A stretch of DNA of 64,000 nucleotides, taken from NCBI GenBank assembly GCA_002308995.1, contig DBWQ01000009.1:1-64000 (forward strand), read 5' to 3'. The DNA comes from Clostridiales bacterium UBA1234. Lineage in GTDB: Bacteria > Bacillota > Clostridia > TANB77 > UBA1234. A program made the position numbers and the translations under genes. A model generated the notes under the pieces. It saw only the letters and a program-made list of their open reading frames with translations. It was not told the DNA's origin and searched no databases. Position 1 is the stretch's first letter, and each line of letters begins with the position of its first letter. Shown here piece by piece: positions 49,227-58,233 of the stretch.

Positions 49227-49243
49227 CAAATGTCACTCCTTTT
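49213..49243 (+). terminator. Rho-independent terminator overlapping the Nudix stop
   Basis: GGAGTGACA (49220-49228) pairs with TGTCACTCC (49231-49239) and is followed by TTTT. The TGA stop at 49224-49226 is inside the stem. Confidence 0.7.
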
Positions 49244-49274
49244 GATATAACATTAGTTGGAGGATGCGATTAAC

Positions 49275-49814
49275 ATGAAAGTGAAGATTTTTAATGAGGA
49301 TAATTTGAAGGAAAGTGAAATTGATGAAAAGGTTACCAGAGTGAAGGTGTTTCTTGTGAATGAGCAAAAGCAGGTTTTGGTAGCTTATTCTGGTGGTGGT
49401 ATTCAGCTAGTTGGTGGTCATGTGGAAGCTGGGGAAAAGATGACGGATACCATTAAAAGAGAGGTGTTAGAGGAAGCAGGCATTGATATTACCGACGAGA
49501 TGATTACCAGCCCATTTTTTGAAATTATTTACTATACGAAAAATTACAAGAATTCCGAGAAAAATAGGCTTTCGAATATTTATTACTACAGGATTCTAAC
49601 TGAAAAAACTCCTAATTTGGATAAAATGAATTTGACAGAAGATGAGAAAAAGAAAGGCTTTCAGTTGAATTGGCTTTCTTTAGATGAGTATGAAGATCAT
49701 GTGAGAAAGTTTTTAGATAGTGATAAAGAGATTAGTAGAAATGTGGCAAACGAGATGCTTCTTGCTTTTGATGAGTATAATCAAGTGATGAAGGATGATA
49801 AGGAATCTTCATAA
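49275..49814 (+). CDS. Nudix hydrolase, second
   Basis: A 179-residue Nudix protein with box GGHVEAGEKMTDTIKREVLEEAGI; the metal ligands are intact. It has an additional C-terminal helical segment (LDEYEDHVRKFLDS). The two Nudix proteins are not close copies, so they probably have different substrates. ATG 49275 is 10 bases after GGAGGA (49259-49264); a TTG upstream in frame is rejected. The upstream spacer carries a TATAA-like sequence, so an additional promoter is possible. Confidence 0.9.
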   Translation: MKVKIFNEDNLKESEIDEKVTRVKVFLVNEQKQVLVAYSGGGIQLVGGHVEAGEKMTDTIKREVLEEAGIDITDEMITSPFFEIIYYTKNYKNSEKNRLSNIYYYRILTEKTPNLDKMNLTEDEKKKGFQLNWLSLDEYEDHVRKFLDSDKEISRNVANEMLLAFDEYNQVMKDDKESS

Positions 49815-49880
49815 TTTCTTGATTTTTTGTGAGATTATGATAAGATGAGTTTGAACTTATTTTTTGAAAGGAGAAAAGAT

Positions 49881-50525
49881 ATGGGAAAGAGACTGATTAT
49901 TTTGGCGGTTGTTTTAGTGGTAATCATTGGTGGATTGATTGTTATTAAAAGTCATTCTTCTAAGAATCCATCAGAACCTGCCAAGGGAACTTCTTTAGAA
50001 GATAATTCTTCGACTTCTGAAGAAAACAAACCGAATGATATCAAGCAGGAGGAAGAATCGGGAGATATTATTAAAATTAACAAGATTGATGATTTTGCAA
50101 GCTCCAAACTTTTGGTAGAAAGCAAGAGTATTACAAGTAGTGAGTTGCCAAGTGATATTCGATATTTGGCAAGTGTATATACTAGGGAAAACATGAATTT
50201 AAGTAGTATTTCTGCTTATTATACCAAGAGCAATCAATCTGCTGATGCCTATGATATTCTTCATGATTATGTGCTTTTGTTCTTTGATGAGGTGAATGAT
50301 GGAAGTGTTAAGATTAGTGCTTCGAAAGAGGGAAATCCTCTAAGAGATTATCATTTTAACTCTGCAAAGGAAATGTCAAAAATCAAAGGCGTCGATGTGC
50401 TGATTTCACAGTATGAGGATAAATACATTATTACTTTCTCTCAGGGAAGATTTCAATTTGATATTGAAACCAATGGCGTAGCAGAATTTGAGATGTTAAC
50501 TTTAGTTGGAAATTCTATTAAATAA
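49881..50525 (+). CDS. Membrane-anchored exported protein of unknown function
   Basis: A 214-residue protein with an N-terminal signal anchor (LIILAVVLVVIIGGLIVI), a Ser/Glu-rich spacer and an extracellular domain from about 65 (INKIDDFASSKLLVESKSITSSELPSDIRYLASVYTREN, then YHFNSAKEMSKIKGVDVLISQYEDKYIITF). I do not recognise the domain. ATG 49881 is 8 bases after AAAGGAG. It stands alone between the Nudix gene and a terminator. Confidence 0.7.
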   Translation: MGKRLIILAVVLVVIIGGLIVIKSHSSKNPSEPAKGTSLEDNSSTSEENKPNDIKQEEESGDIIKINKIDDFASSKLLVESKSITSSELPSDIRYLASVYTRENMNLSSISAYYTKSNQSADAYDILHDYVLLFFDEVNDGSVKISASKEGNPLRDYHFNSAKEMSKIKGVDVLISQYEDKYIITFSQGRFQFDIETNGVAEFEMLTLVGNSIK

Positions 50526-50533
50526 GAGGTTGA

Positions 50534-50583
50534 AAAAGCACTTCAAACAGCAGGAATTATTCCTATGTTTGAAGTGCTTTTTT
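50534..50583 (+). terminator. Rho-independent terminator
   Basis: A perfect 15-bp stem AAAAGCACTTCAAAC/GTTTGAAGTGCTTTT (50534-50548, 50567-50581), with an inner AGGAAT stem and a T-run. Confidence 0.9.
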
Positions 50584-50695
50584 ATGGAGAAAAGATGATA
50601 GAAATAGTGGAAAATTCATCTGGTTTGTGGTATCCTTATAAAGTAAATACAGTATACTTGATGCAAGAGTAAGTAACGACAAGGAGTGAGGAATA

Positions 50696-52144
50696 ATGAT
50701 AAAATGCCCTAGTTGTGGCGGTGAAATGCAATATGACCCTAAAAATCAAAAAGTAAAATGTCAGTATTGTGGGAGTTTATTTGATACACAAGAACTAGAA
50801 AAGAATATGAAAGAATCTAAAGCGCAGGAGGATACGTACGAGGGAAAGCAATACCAGTGTACGGAGTGTGGAGCAACGCTATTAAATTTTGATGATACCG
50901 CCATTACTTTTTGTAGTTATTGTGGCTCGCAAGCAATGCTAGAAGATAAAATGATAACACAAAATAATCCAGATGTGGTTATCCCTTTTCAAAAGACAAA
51001 AGAAGAGTGCATTGAAGCGTACCGTCAAAAGGTTTCTCAGTTTGTTTTTGCACCTAGCTATATGAAATCGGATACGGTTGTCGATCGCTTTAGGGGAATT
51101 TATATGCCGTATGGTATTTATGATTTAAAGTATGAAGGAAGTGCTACTTCGATAGGTCAAAAATATTCTTGTCGCAGAGGGGATTATAATTATTATGATG
51201 ATTATAGTATCGTTGCTGAAGACGTGAATACTTCCTATCATGGTGTTTCTTTTGATTTGGTTTCTAAGTTCTATGATAATTTTAGTACCTCCATTCCTTT
51301 TTTAATTAAGGATGCGGTTCCGTTTAATCCTGCTTATTTAGCAGGGTACTATGCGGATTGTTTAGATGTCAAAAAAGAAGTATATGATAACATGGCCAAA
51401 AGTATTGTTATGCCAGATTTACAAAAACGTTTTCAAAGCCACAAGGAGTATGCTAGATATGGCTGCACCGCCCCTAACATTATACTTAAAACAGAGCCTA
51501 AAGTTGGAATGTTTCCGGTTTATTTCTTGGCAATTCGTAATCAAAAAAATGATGCGATTCATTATGCAGTTGTGAATGGCCAAACAGGAAAGGTTGCCAT
51601 TGAGATTCCAATCGATTTTAAAAAATACTTTTTGCTTTCCGTTATCATTGCGATGGTTATTTTTGTATTACTCAACATGAGTACAACACTAAAACCTACC
51701 ACTGTTTTGGTCTTTTCTTTGGTGGCAAGTATCATTAGCTTTTTCTTTTCTAAAGCTCAGCTTCGTAGAATTAAAGAAAAAGTGGAGCATTCTACGGATA
51801 TAGGGTATACCAGTGTGCATCGCAATGCGCCATTGAAAGGGGATAAACCTTCAGAAATGGGGATGAATGCAGCGTTGAAAGCAGCTGCTCAAGATAAAAA
51901 ACAAAAGCAAAAGGAAGACAAAAAGCTTAGTCGTAAGTTTTTGTTTAAAGAAATCTTGGCAATCTTGATTTCGGCAATTGTTCTTTGTATGCATATGGTG
52001 GAAGATACATACTATTACGTAGCAGCGATTACAGCCCTTGTTTTAGTAGTGTTGTCTTTTAGCGATTTGGTAAAAGAACATAATTTGATGGTTTCTAATA
52101 AACTACCACAGTTTGAAAAACGTGGAGGTGATTTCAGTGGCTAA
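50696..52144 (+). CDS. Zinc-ribbon membrane protein
   Basis: A 482-residue protein with two N-terminal zinc ribbons (CPSCGGEM...CQYCGS at about 4-27, CTECGAT...CSYCGS at about 56-78) and four C-terminal membrane segments (about 305-325, 328-347, 420-440, 442-460). The 220-residue middle is an unassigned soluble domain. Such proteins are often annotated as TFIIB-type zinc-ribbon proteins. The TPM-domain gene follows with an 8-base overlap, and this pair is common, so membrane-protein quality control is a reasonable but unproved role. AAGGAG is 9 bases before the ATG. Confidence 0.82.
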   Translation: MIKCPSCGGEMQYDPKNQKVKCQYCGSLFDTQELEKNMKESKAQEDTYEGKQYQCTECGATLLNFDDTAITFCSYCGSQAMLEDKMITQNNPDVVIPFQKTKEECIEAYRQKVSQFVFAPSYMKSDTVVDRFRGIYMPYGIYDLKYEGSATSIGQKYSCRRGDYNYYDDYSIVAEDVNTSYHGVSFDLVSKFYDNFSTSIPFLIKDAVPFNPAYLAGYYADCLDVKKEVYDNMAKSIVMPDLQKRFQSHKEYARYGCTAPNIILKTEPKVGMFPVYFLAIRNQKNDAIHYAVVNGQTGKVAIEIPIDFKKYFLLSVIIAMVIFVLLNMSTTLKPTTVLVFSLVASIISFFFSKAQLRRIKEKVEHSTDIGYTSVHRNAPLKGDKPSEMGMNAALKAAAQDKKQKQKEDKKLSRKFLFKEILAILISAIVLCMHMVEDTYYYVAAITALVLVVLSFSDLVKEHNLMVSNKLPQFEKRGGDFSG

Positions 52145-53012
52145 AAAAATACAGTTAATCGGTATGATTACAATCATTTTTGTATTCACATTTTCACAAG
52201 TCTTTGCAGCAGAGGTACAATTAGAAGAAACTCACATTGGTACTGAAACGTCAGTATTAACTAGCGAAGAAAGTGAAGTTTCTTTGCCTGCAAGTATAGA
52301 GACAAAAGAAGGAGAATACTTTGATAAAGAAACCAATCACACCTTGCTGATTTTAGATGATGCCAATTTGCTTTCTGATACAGAAAAAGACTTACTCATG
52401 AGCGATATGATGCCACTTCTTCGTTACGGTAATGTGGTATTCTTATCGGTTGATCAGAATGAATCAACGGCAGATGCCTTGGCTCGAAATACCTATCACG
52501 ATAAGTTTCAATCAACAAGCGGTGTTTTGTTTTTGATTGATATGGACAATCGAGAAATCATTCTATTTTCAGATGGGGAAGTCGAAAAACAAGTGACGGC
52601 AGATAAAGAGGATAGTATCACTGATAATGCGTATCGTTATGCTTCTAATGGGGATTATTATACCTGTGCTTCTTCAGTTTTTCAACAAGTGGATAAGGTA
52701 TTAAAAGGCCAAAAAATTAGCGAGCCGATGAAATATATTAGCAATGCACTCATTGCGTTAACACTTGGATTTTTCATCAGCTTTTTATTTGTTTGGAAAC
52801 ATTCAGATATTAAGAGGGCTTCTTCACAAGAGATTGTGAAAAATTGCGCTGTTGCCTTTAGCGTAGGTGCGATTACTGCTACTAAAATTGGGCAGCATAG
52901 GGTATATTCACCACCAAGTAGTAGTAGTTCGTCTGGCTACCATTCTAGCGGTGGTGGTGGTGGCTTCTCGGGAGGCCATTCTTCAGGTAGTAGTGGCGGA
53001 CACCGCTTTTAA
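52137..53012 (+). CDS. TPM-domain membrane protein (YgcG-like)
   Basis: A 291-residue protein. The signal peptide (about 1-25, IQLIGMITIIFVFTFSQVFA) is followed by a TPM domain (about 60-190; LLILDDANLLSDTEKDLL, then GVLFLIDMDNREIILFSDG), one membrane helix (about 205-223) and a cytoplasmic Gly/Ser-rich tail (SSSSSSGYHSSGGGGGFSGG). TPM proteins act in membrane-protein assembly or turnover, or as acid phosphatases, in other organisms. GTG 52137 is used because GGAGGTG (52124-52130) is 6 bases upstream; the earlier ATG 52113 lies inside the upstream gene. It overlaps the zinc-ribbon gene by 8 bases. Confidence 0.87.
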   Translation: MAKKIQLIGMITIIFVFTFSQVFAAEVQLEETHIGTETSVLTSEESEVSLPASIETKEGEYFDKETNHTLLILDDANLLSDTEKDLLMSDMMPLLRYGNVVFLSVDQNESTADALARNTYHDKFQSTSGVLFLIDMDNREIILFSDGEVEKQVTADKEDSITDNAYRYASNGDYYTCASSVFQQVDKVLKGQKISEPMKYISNALIALTLGFFISFLFVWKHSDIKRASSQEIVKNCAVAFSVGAITATKIGQHRVYSPPSSSSSSGYHSSGGGGGFSGGHSSGSSGGHRF

Positions 53013-53038
53013 TAAAAGGATAGAGAAGGGGAAGAAAC

Positions 53039-53755
53039 GTGAAAAAAATAATCATGTTGCTTTTGGGATGCTTTATCATGAGTTCTCTTTGTCTTGCAAG
53101 TTCTGAAAGAACAAAGGTTAAGTATCTAAAAACATCTGATGGTGATACGATGAGGGCTGTGATAGACGGAGAAAATGTCCGCATCCGCTTTTTGGGAATT
53201 AATACGCCAGAAGTTTCTGGAGAAAATAAAGTAGAAGAACCATGGGGAAATGAAGCCCTAGCTTATACCCAAAAACGTTTAGATGAAGCTCAAAAGATTG
53301 AAATTGAATTTGATGATGTGGCAGATCATGAAGATCGTTTTGGAAGAAAACTTGCTTGGATTTGGGTGGATGATGAGCTTTTTGAAGTAGAACTATTAGA
53401 GCAAGGAATGGCCAAAACCTATATGCTTCAAAATGATTACAAATATGCCAAGGAGCTAAAAGAAGCAGAACAAAAGGCTAAAAAAGAAAAGCTTGGTGTA
53501 TGGAGTGGAAAAACACCAGAGGAGTATATGGCCTCTAAGCAAGCGTCGACCATAGAAAACACCAGTGATAGTGCTAAGAAGATATCACAAGATACCTTAA
53601 AAGAACCAGAACTTGAATGGACTTACGAAGGTGATGAAGAGGGATTTTCTTGGGGAACAATTCTGGCTGCATTGTTGATCATTATTATCATTGTAATCGT
53701 TTCACAAAAAAAGTCGAAATATGGTCAAAAACAAGCCAAGAATAGGAAAAAATAA
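53039..53755 (+). CDS. Membrane-anchored staphylococcal-nuclease-like protein
   Basis: A 238-residue exported nuclease. The signal peptide (about 1-20) is followed by a thermonuclease OB-fold (about 24-155): DGDTMRAVIDGENVRIRFLGINTPE contains the catalytic Arg and Asp pattern, and DRFGRKLAWIWVDD the second Arg motif. At the C-terminus an acidic spacer, a transmembrane helix (TILAALLIIIIIVIVS, about 205-221) and a Lys-rich tail keep it at the membrane. It should cut DNA or RNA outside the cell with calcium. GTG 53039 follows AGGGGAAG. It is the third gene of the 50.7-55 kb group. Confidence 0.88.
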   Translation: MKKIIMLLLGCFIMSSLCLASSERTKVKYLKTSDGDTMRAVIDGENVRIRFLGINTPEVSGENKVEEPWGNEALAYTQKRLDEAQKIEIEFDDVADHEDRFGRKLAWIWVDDELFEVELLEQGMAKTYMLQNDYKYAKELKEAEQKAKKEKLGVWSGKTPEEYMASKQASTIENTSDSAKKISQDTLKEPELEWTYEGDEEGFSWGTILAALLIIIIIVIVSQKKSKYGQKQAKNRKK

Positions 53756-53779
53756 TCTTGGAAAGTAGGGGGGAAAACC

Positions 53780-54322
53780 GTGAAACAGTACTTCATAACG
53801 ATCGCTATTTTTCTACTGGTGATTGCTGTATGGAATTATAAAAATGCGTCAACGCACTCTTCTGGTGGGGCATCTTCTAGCAATGCAGAAACATCTACGA
53901 CGAATAATGAAGTAGAGGAAAGTGCCTTTACTTTAGAGGTAAAAAAATCATTGAATCTAGATTACTTAAAATCATTTCATCTTCCTATTATCATAGATTT
54001 TGGTGCAGATTGGTGTCCTCCTTGTAGGCAAATGAAACCCAATTTTGAAAAGATATATAAAACTTATCAAAAGAAAGCGATTATTAAGTATACCGATACA
54101 GATAAAGCACCACAGGTGGCTAGGCAGTTTCCTACCCAATATATTCCGACACAAGTGTTTTTTAATAGCGATGGAACTCCTTATGCGCCACAAAATGCTA
54201 AGGAGAGAGGCTTAGAGTTTCATTATAATAGTAACAATGAACATATTTTAACGACGCATGTAGGAGCTCTTTCGTTTGAACAAATGGAGCAAATGTTAAA
54301 GGAGATGGGGATGAATGGATAG
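53780..54322 (+). CDS. Membrane-anchored thioredoxin-like protein
   Basis: A 180-residue protein with an N-terminal anchor (ITIAIFLLVIAVW) and an extracellular thioredoxin fold (about 60-175). The redox site is DWCPPCRQMKP, and the cis-Pro region is YIPTQVFF. WCPPC with CcdA downstream indicates thiol exchange outside the membrane, with CcdA supplying electrons from cytoplasmic thioredoxin. GTG 53780 follows a GGGGGAAAA site. The stop overlaps the start region of the ccdA gene by 8 bases. Confidence 0.9.
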   Translation: MKQYFITIAIFLLVIAVWNYKNASTHSSGGASSSNAETSTTNNEVEESAFTLEVKKSLNLDYLKSFHLPIIIDFGADWCPPCRQMKPNFEKIYKTYQKKAIIKYTDTDKAPQVARQFPTQYIPTQVFFNSDGTPYAPQNAKERGLEFHYNSNNEHILTTHVGALSFEQMEQMLKEMGMNG

Positions 54323-54354
54323 GATGCTACTAGATATGGCAACATCAATTTCTC

Positions 54355-55002
54355 ATGTGCGGATGGCTTGCTCCTATCTTGTGTTTTTTAGCGGGAGTTC
54401 TCACTTCGCTTACTCCATGCTCGTTATCTACTGTTCCCTTGGTGATTGGTTTTGTTGGTGGATATGGGGAAAAGAGTGCCCAAAAAGCTTTTCGCATGTC
54501 AGTTTTATTTGCGATTGGAATGACCATCACATTTACTTTGTTAGGGTTAATGAGTTCTCTTTTAGGAGCATACTTGATAAGAGGACAGAGGTATTGGTTT
54601 TTATTCTTGGGAGCACTCATGATTTTGATGGCACTTCAAACATTTGAAGTAGTTACATTGATTAAGCCAACTTATTTACAGTCGAAAAATAAGAAAACAG
54701 GTTATTTAGGTGCTTTGATAGCGGGAGTTTTAGCGGGATTTTTCTCTTCGCCGTGTGCTACTCCTGTACTAGTGGTTATTTTAGCCATGGTCTCGAATAG
54801 TAGCGTTGGCTGGGGAACACTTTTACTATTTCTTTACGCAGTGGGAAATAGTATTTTGGTGATTTTGGTGGGGACATCGATGGGACTTGCTTCGAAAATT
54901 ACCAAAAGCAAACAATATGGAAAATTGAGTACTTTCATTCAATATTTGTTGGGTACAGTGATTTTACTATTGGGACTTTATCTATTATATCTTGGATTTT
55001 AA
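54355..55002 (+). CDS. ccdA: CcdA-type thiol-disulfide electron carrier (N-terminal frame break)
   Basis: A 215-residue protein with six helices and the two CcdA/DsbD cysteines (LTPCSLSTVP and SSPCATPVL), which move electrons across the membrane. The start is odd. The well-placed ATG 54315 (AAAGGAGAT upstream) opens the frame MDRMLLDMATSIS, a normal CcdA N-terminus, but that frame departs after 54353. The body MCGWLAPILCFLAGVL lies one base further in another frame and has no ribosome binding site. A single-base change near 54350 would unite them. Either the gene is broken, the sequence has an error, or translation shifts frame. The full gene would be 54315-55002. It pairs with the thioredoxin upstream. 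Confidence 0.82.
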   Translation: MCGWLAPILCFLAGVLTSLTPCSLSTVPLVIGFVGGYGEKSAQKAFRMSVLFAIGMTITFTLLGLMSSLLGAYLIRGQRYWFLFLGALMILMALQTFEVVTLIKPTYLQSKNKKTGYLGALIAGVLAGFFSSPCATPVLVVILAMVSNSSVGWGTLLLFLYAVGNSILVILVGTSMGLASKITKSKQYGKLSTFIQYLLGTVILLLGLYLLYLGF

Positions 55003-55013
55003 ATCAACTGGGT

Positions 55014-55069
55014 CCCTCATCACTATTTTGGTGGATGATTTACCAAAATAGTGATGAGGGGCTCTTTTT
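55014..55069 (+). terminator. Very strong rho-independent terminator
   Basis: A perfect 19-bp stem (55014-55032 with 55042-55060), nine-base loop, followed by a CTCTTTTTG run. It ends the envelope/redox operon. Confidence 0.92.
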
Positions 55070-55152
55070 GTTCTTGTTTTCCATAATTTAGGAATCATAT
55101 ATAGCTTAAATGGAATTAATTGGATAGTTTTGCAGAAAACCTCTTAAATCGT

Positions 55153-55181
55153 TTTACATTTTACTATCTTTATGATATAGT
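55153..55181 (+). promoter_or_regulatory. Sigma-A promoter before the second PBP4B unit
   Basis: TTTACA (55153-55158), a 17-base spacer and TATAGT (55176-55181). Confidence 0.6.
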
Positions 55182-55216
55182 GAAAATTGACGAAAAATAG
55201 TGAAAAAAGAATCTAA

Positions 55217-55537
55217 TCTCCAAAGGAGGAAAATTCTGGAGAAAAGAATGAAATTCTTCCCGATGCAGGTGATTTAGATATTGCTGTGACACAAAAAGGC
55301 TTAGCAGGGTTAACACAGAATGATTCACTACAGTATAAAGAGAATGGTTGGTTCATCGTAAACAAATCAGTAGAAGACGTGCTTGACGAAAAAGAAAACA
55401 GCGAGATTGAAGAATGCGATGGCGTATTACTTCAAGGAATCAACAAGTACTACCAACATCTTTTAAAAAGCGAAAGAGAAAAAGATAAAGTAAGAATTCC
55501 TTTGGTAGAGGAATATATTAAAAACCACACAAATTAG
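55217..55537 (+). pseudogene. Gene fragment without a usable start
   Basis: The frame is open from 55217 to the TAG at 55535-55537 and reads EKNEILPDAGDLDIAVTQK, then NDSLQYKENGWFIVNKSVEDVL and YYQHLLKSEREKDKVR, which looks like real protein. AAAGGAGG at 55223-55230 and ATG 55248 are in a different frame, which stops after nine codons. A single-base frame break near 55235-55250 would connect them. The internal GTG 55286 could give an 83-residue product but has no ribosome binding site. I do not recognise the family. Confidence 0.45.
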
Positions 55538-55562
55538 TGTGAAGAGCTTGGAGTTGGTAATA

Positions 55563-57503
55563 ATGAGTGTAGATGCAAATGGAGTAGAGGTAAGCAAAGT
55601 AAAACTTCCTAAGGGGGATTTTGAGGCGGAGCTTCAATTCCCAGATTGGAAAGGGTATGTAGATGATACGCTTGCCATGAATAATATGTATAGTTTTTTG
55701 GCATATCATAACCAAGGAACTTTATATGTCACCGTATCCAAAAAAGTGAAGAGTTTTGTGATGCTCATCAATCATCGCAAAATCAATACCAAAAAAATGC
55801 AAGATGGCACGTTTTTGGTGGATTTTTCAAGCATTGCTGTTGATGGCAAAAATGTGTTGCAGATTAATAGCATTGTTCCGAGTACCATCAAAAATGGAAT
55901 TAAGATATCCATTCCTTATCCTACGGTAATTGAGGGAAGTATCAAAGAATCTGGAATCAATAAGGATGCTTTTGATACTATAAATGATATCATTATGCAA
56001 GATATTAACCATGGTTTTACTAGTAGCCAACTTGCCATTGTTAAAAATGGAGCTTTGGTTTATCAAAATGCATGGGGTAAGGTAAATACTTATCTTCCAG
56101 ATGGTAGTATAAATCCGAAAGCTAAAAAAGTGACGAATGAAACAATGTACGATTTGGCGTCGGTTACCAAGATGTATTCGGTAATATATGCCGTTCAGTA
56201 TTTGGTACAAAATGGCGTTTTAAGAATGGATGACAGAATTGCCGATTTGGTAGGCAAAGAATTCGTAGACAAGACCATCGAAATCATTTTTGATGGATAT
56301 GATAAAATTCCATTAGAAAAAAACAAAGAGTGGAAGAAGAGGATTACTTTAAAAGATGTTTTGATGCATCGTGCTGGTTTCCCAAAGAGTGGACATTACC
56401 ATATTGAATACTATGATGCCAAAAAACAACAACTAAGTAGCAAGATAAAAAATGTTTTGTATGTACCTTATGAGGGAAAAGAAACGAAAAAGAAAACTTT
56501 GGTAGAGGGAATTTGTAAAACACCTCTTATGTATAAACCAAGAAGTAAAACATTATATTCTGATATTGATTATCAACTACTTGGATTTATTATTGAAAAG
56601 GTGACGAAAAAAGATTTAAATACTTTCTTAAAGGAAACCTTCTGGGATCCACTTGGATTAGAACATATTACCTATTGTCCATTGGAACACGGCTTTACCA
56701 AAGAGGATTGTGCAGCAACAGAATTAAATGGCAACACGAGAGATGGGCAAATTCACTTTGAGCAAATTCGTACAGAAACGATACAAGGTGAAGTTCACGA
56801 TGAAGAAGCGTATTATACAATGGGTGGTGTTGCAGGGCATGCAGGGCTATTTGCCAGTGCCACAGATCTTGCGATTCTTTCCTCTTTGATGCTAACAGGT
56901 GGCATCGAAACGCAAAAATTCTTTGACCAAAATATCATTGATTATTTTACTTCGCCTCAAACACCATCAGTGAGTGGATGGGGAATTGGTTGGTGGCGTG
57001 TTGGTAATAATGACCGTGTATGGTATTTTGGATCACATGCGCCAAGTAACGCCATCGGTCATGAAGGCTGGACAGGTACGCTAACGATGATTGATTTTGA
57101 AAATCAAATGGTGCTTGTTTATTTGACGAATAGAAAGAACACTTTATTGACAGATGCGCAAGATATTGAAAAAATTAGTCGCTTTAATGGGGATTGGTAT
57201 ACCTCGGCATCTCTTGGGTTTGTTCCTCAGCTTATTTATATGGGGCTTATGAAGTCATCAAAATCGAAAGAGGCGTTTGATTATTTGCTATATGACATGG
57301 CCTTCGAAAAGCAAAAATTAGTCCGTTCAGAGAAGAGAATTACACGAGAGCATCCAATTTATGGGGCATGGTACGCTCTACTAGAGGTATGTGCTAAACG
57401 TGCTAAAAAGAGTGCAACTATGAAAAAGCTAACAGCAGAACTTATTAAAGAGTTAGATAAAGAAAAGGATAAAGAAGAAATCAAAATCATCAAGAGCTTA
57501 TAG
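55563..57503 (+). CDS. PBP4B-type serine hydrolase, form without signal peptide
   Basis: A 646-residue paralogue of the lipoprotein at 40909-42858. The beta domain (WKGYVDDTLAMNNMYSF) and hydrolase motifs are all present: SVTK (Ser200, Lys203), YSDIDY and HEGWTGT. The two share long identical stretches (LNTFLKET, AATELNGNTRDG, GEVHDEEAYY). This copy begins directly with MSVDANGVEVSK and has no signal or lipobox in any start option (GTG 55539 or ATG 55563), so it should stay in the cytoplasm. There it could not reach peptidoglycan but could act on recycled muropeptides or other esters. GGAG at 55550-55553 is 9 bases from the ATG. It may have lost an exported N-terminus to the fragment upstream. 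Confidence 0.85.
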   Translation: MSVDANGVEVSKVKLPKGDFEAELQFPDWKGYVDDTLAMNNMYSFLAYHNQGTLYVTVSKKVKSFVMLINHRKINTKKMQDGTFLVDFSSIAVDGKNVLQINSIVPSTIKNGIKISIPYPTVIEGSIKESGINKDAFDTINDIIMQDINHGFTSSQLAIVKNGALVYQNAWGKVNTYLPDGSINPKAKKVTNETMYDLASVTKMYSVIYAVQYLVQNGVLRMDDRIADLVGKEFVDKTIEIIFDGYDKIPLEKNKEWKKRITLKDVLMHRAGFPKSGHYHIEYYDAKKQQLSSKIKNVLYVPYEGKETKKKTLVEGICKTPLMYKPRSKTLYSDIDYQLLGFIIEKVTKKDLNTFLKETFWDPLGLEHITYCPLEHGFTKEDCAATELNGNTRDGQIHFEQIRTETIQGEVHDEEAYYTMGGVAGHAGLFASATDLAILSSLMLTGGIETQKFFDQNIIDYFTSPQTPSVSGWGIGWWRVGNNDRVWYFGSHAPSNAIGHEGWTGTLTMIDFENQMVLVYLTNRKNTLLTDAQDIEKISRFNGDWYTSASLGFVPQLIYMGLMKSSKSKEAFDYLLYDMAFEKQKLVRSEKRITREHPIYGAWYALLEVCAKRAKKSATMKKLTAELIKELDKEKDKEEIKIIKSL

Positions 57504-57563
57504 ACATTTGTTAAGAAATATGTTAATCTAAATGTATCAAAAAATATCAAAGGAGAGAATATT

Positions 57564-58139
57564 ATGAAAAAACTATTGTATGGCGTTTTAGCATTAGTTA
57601 CGGTTTTTGCACTTGCTGGTTGTAAAGGAAAGGAAACAAACGAACCAACACAAACTCCAGAAACTACGGTTACAGAAACGACAACTAGTGGCACAGAAAC
57701 ATCAGAAACACCAGAAACTTCTACGCAAGAGACAAAAACAAGCACAGAAGAAACGGGTAATGAAAATTACGAAGAACTAGTAGAACAATTGCCAGAAGAA
57801 GCTTTAAATAAAGCTAAAGAAAATGTAAAGGAGTTAGAAGTATCAGAAGAAGACAATAAAATTGTGTTTAAGCAAAGTGATATTATGACAGCAATTTATT
57901 ATCATGATGGAGAAAAATTAACAGGGTATGAAGTATATATTGATTACGAATCTCCAGAATTGGCAGCAGCTGCCAAAGCTGAAGCAGAAGCGGATGTTGA
58001 GGCTGATCAAGCAGAATCAATTACAATAGAGGGGAATCGACTTCATGTTGTTTTCAAAGAGGAAGCTTATCAAGATACCTCTTTAGATGAAGTAAGACAA
58101 TCTGTTCAATTATTACAAGCAATACAAGGTGCTGAATAG
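57564..58139 (+). CDS. Lipoprotein with Thr-rich spacer
   Basis: A 191-residue lipoprotein: MKKLLYGVLALVTVFALAGC ends in lipobox LAGC. A 45-residue Thr/Glu spacer follows (TETTTSGTETSETPETSTQE). The C-terminal 120 residues are alpha/beta with a short acidic helix (AAAAKAEAEADVEADQAE) and are not recognised. AAAGGAGAG is 9 bases before the ATG. It has the same overall design as the lipoproteins at 38934 and 42949. A terminator follows. Confidence 0.82.
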   Translation: MKKLLYGVLALVTVFALAGCKGKETNEPTQTPETTVTETTTSGTETSETPETSTQETKTSTEETGNENYEELVEQLPEEALNKAKENVKELEVSEEDNKIVFKQSDIMTAIYYHDGEKLTGYEVYIDYESPELAAAAKAEAEADVEADQAESITIEGNRLHVVFKEEAYQDTSLDEVRQSVQLLQAIQGAE

Positions 58140-58157
58140 TGGTTCATTTAATGTAAG

Positions 58158-58195
58158 AAAAAACCTCAAAATGGTCTCATTTTGAGGTTTTTTTT
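58158..58195 (+). terminator. Rho-independent terminator
   Basis: A perfect 16-bp stem (58158-58173 with 58178-58193) and loop GTCT, with flanking A and T runs. Confidence 0.92.
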
Positions 58196-58233
58196 GCGTG
58201 AAAAACATGTTTGAAGTGTTGAAAAATCAACAT

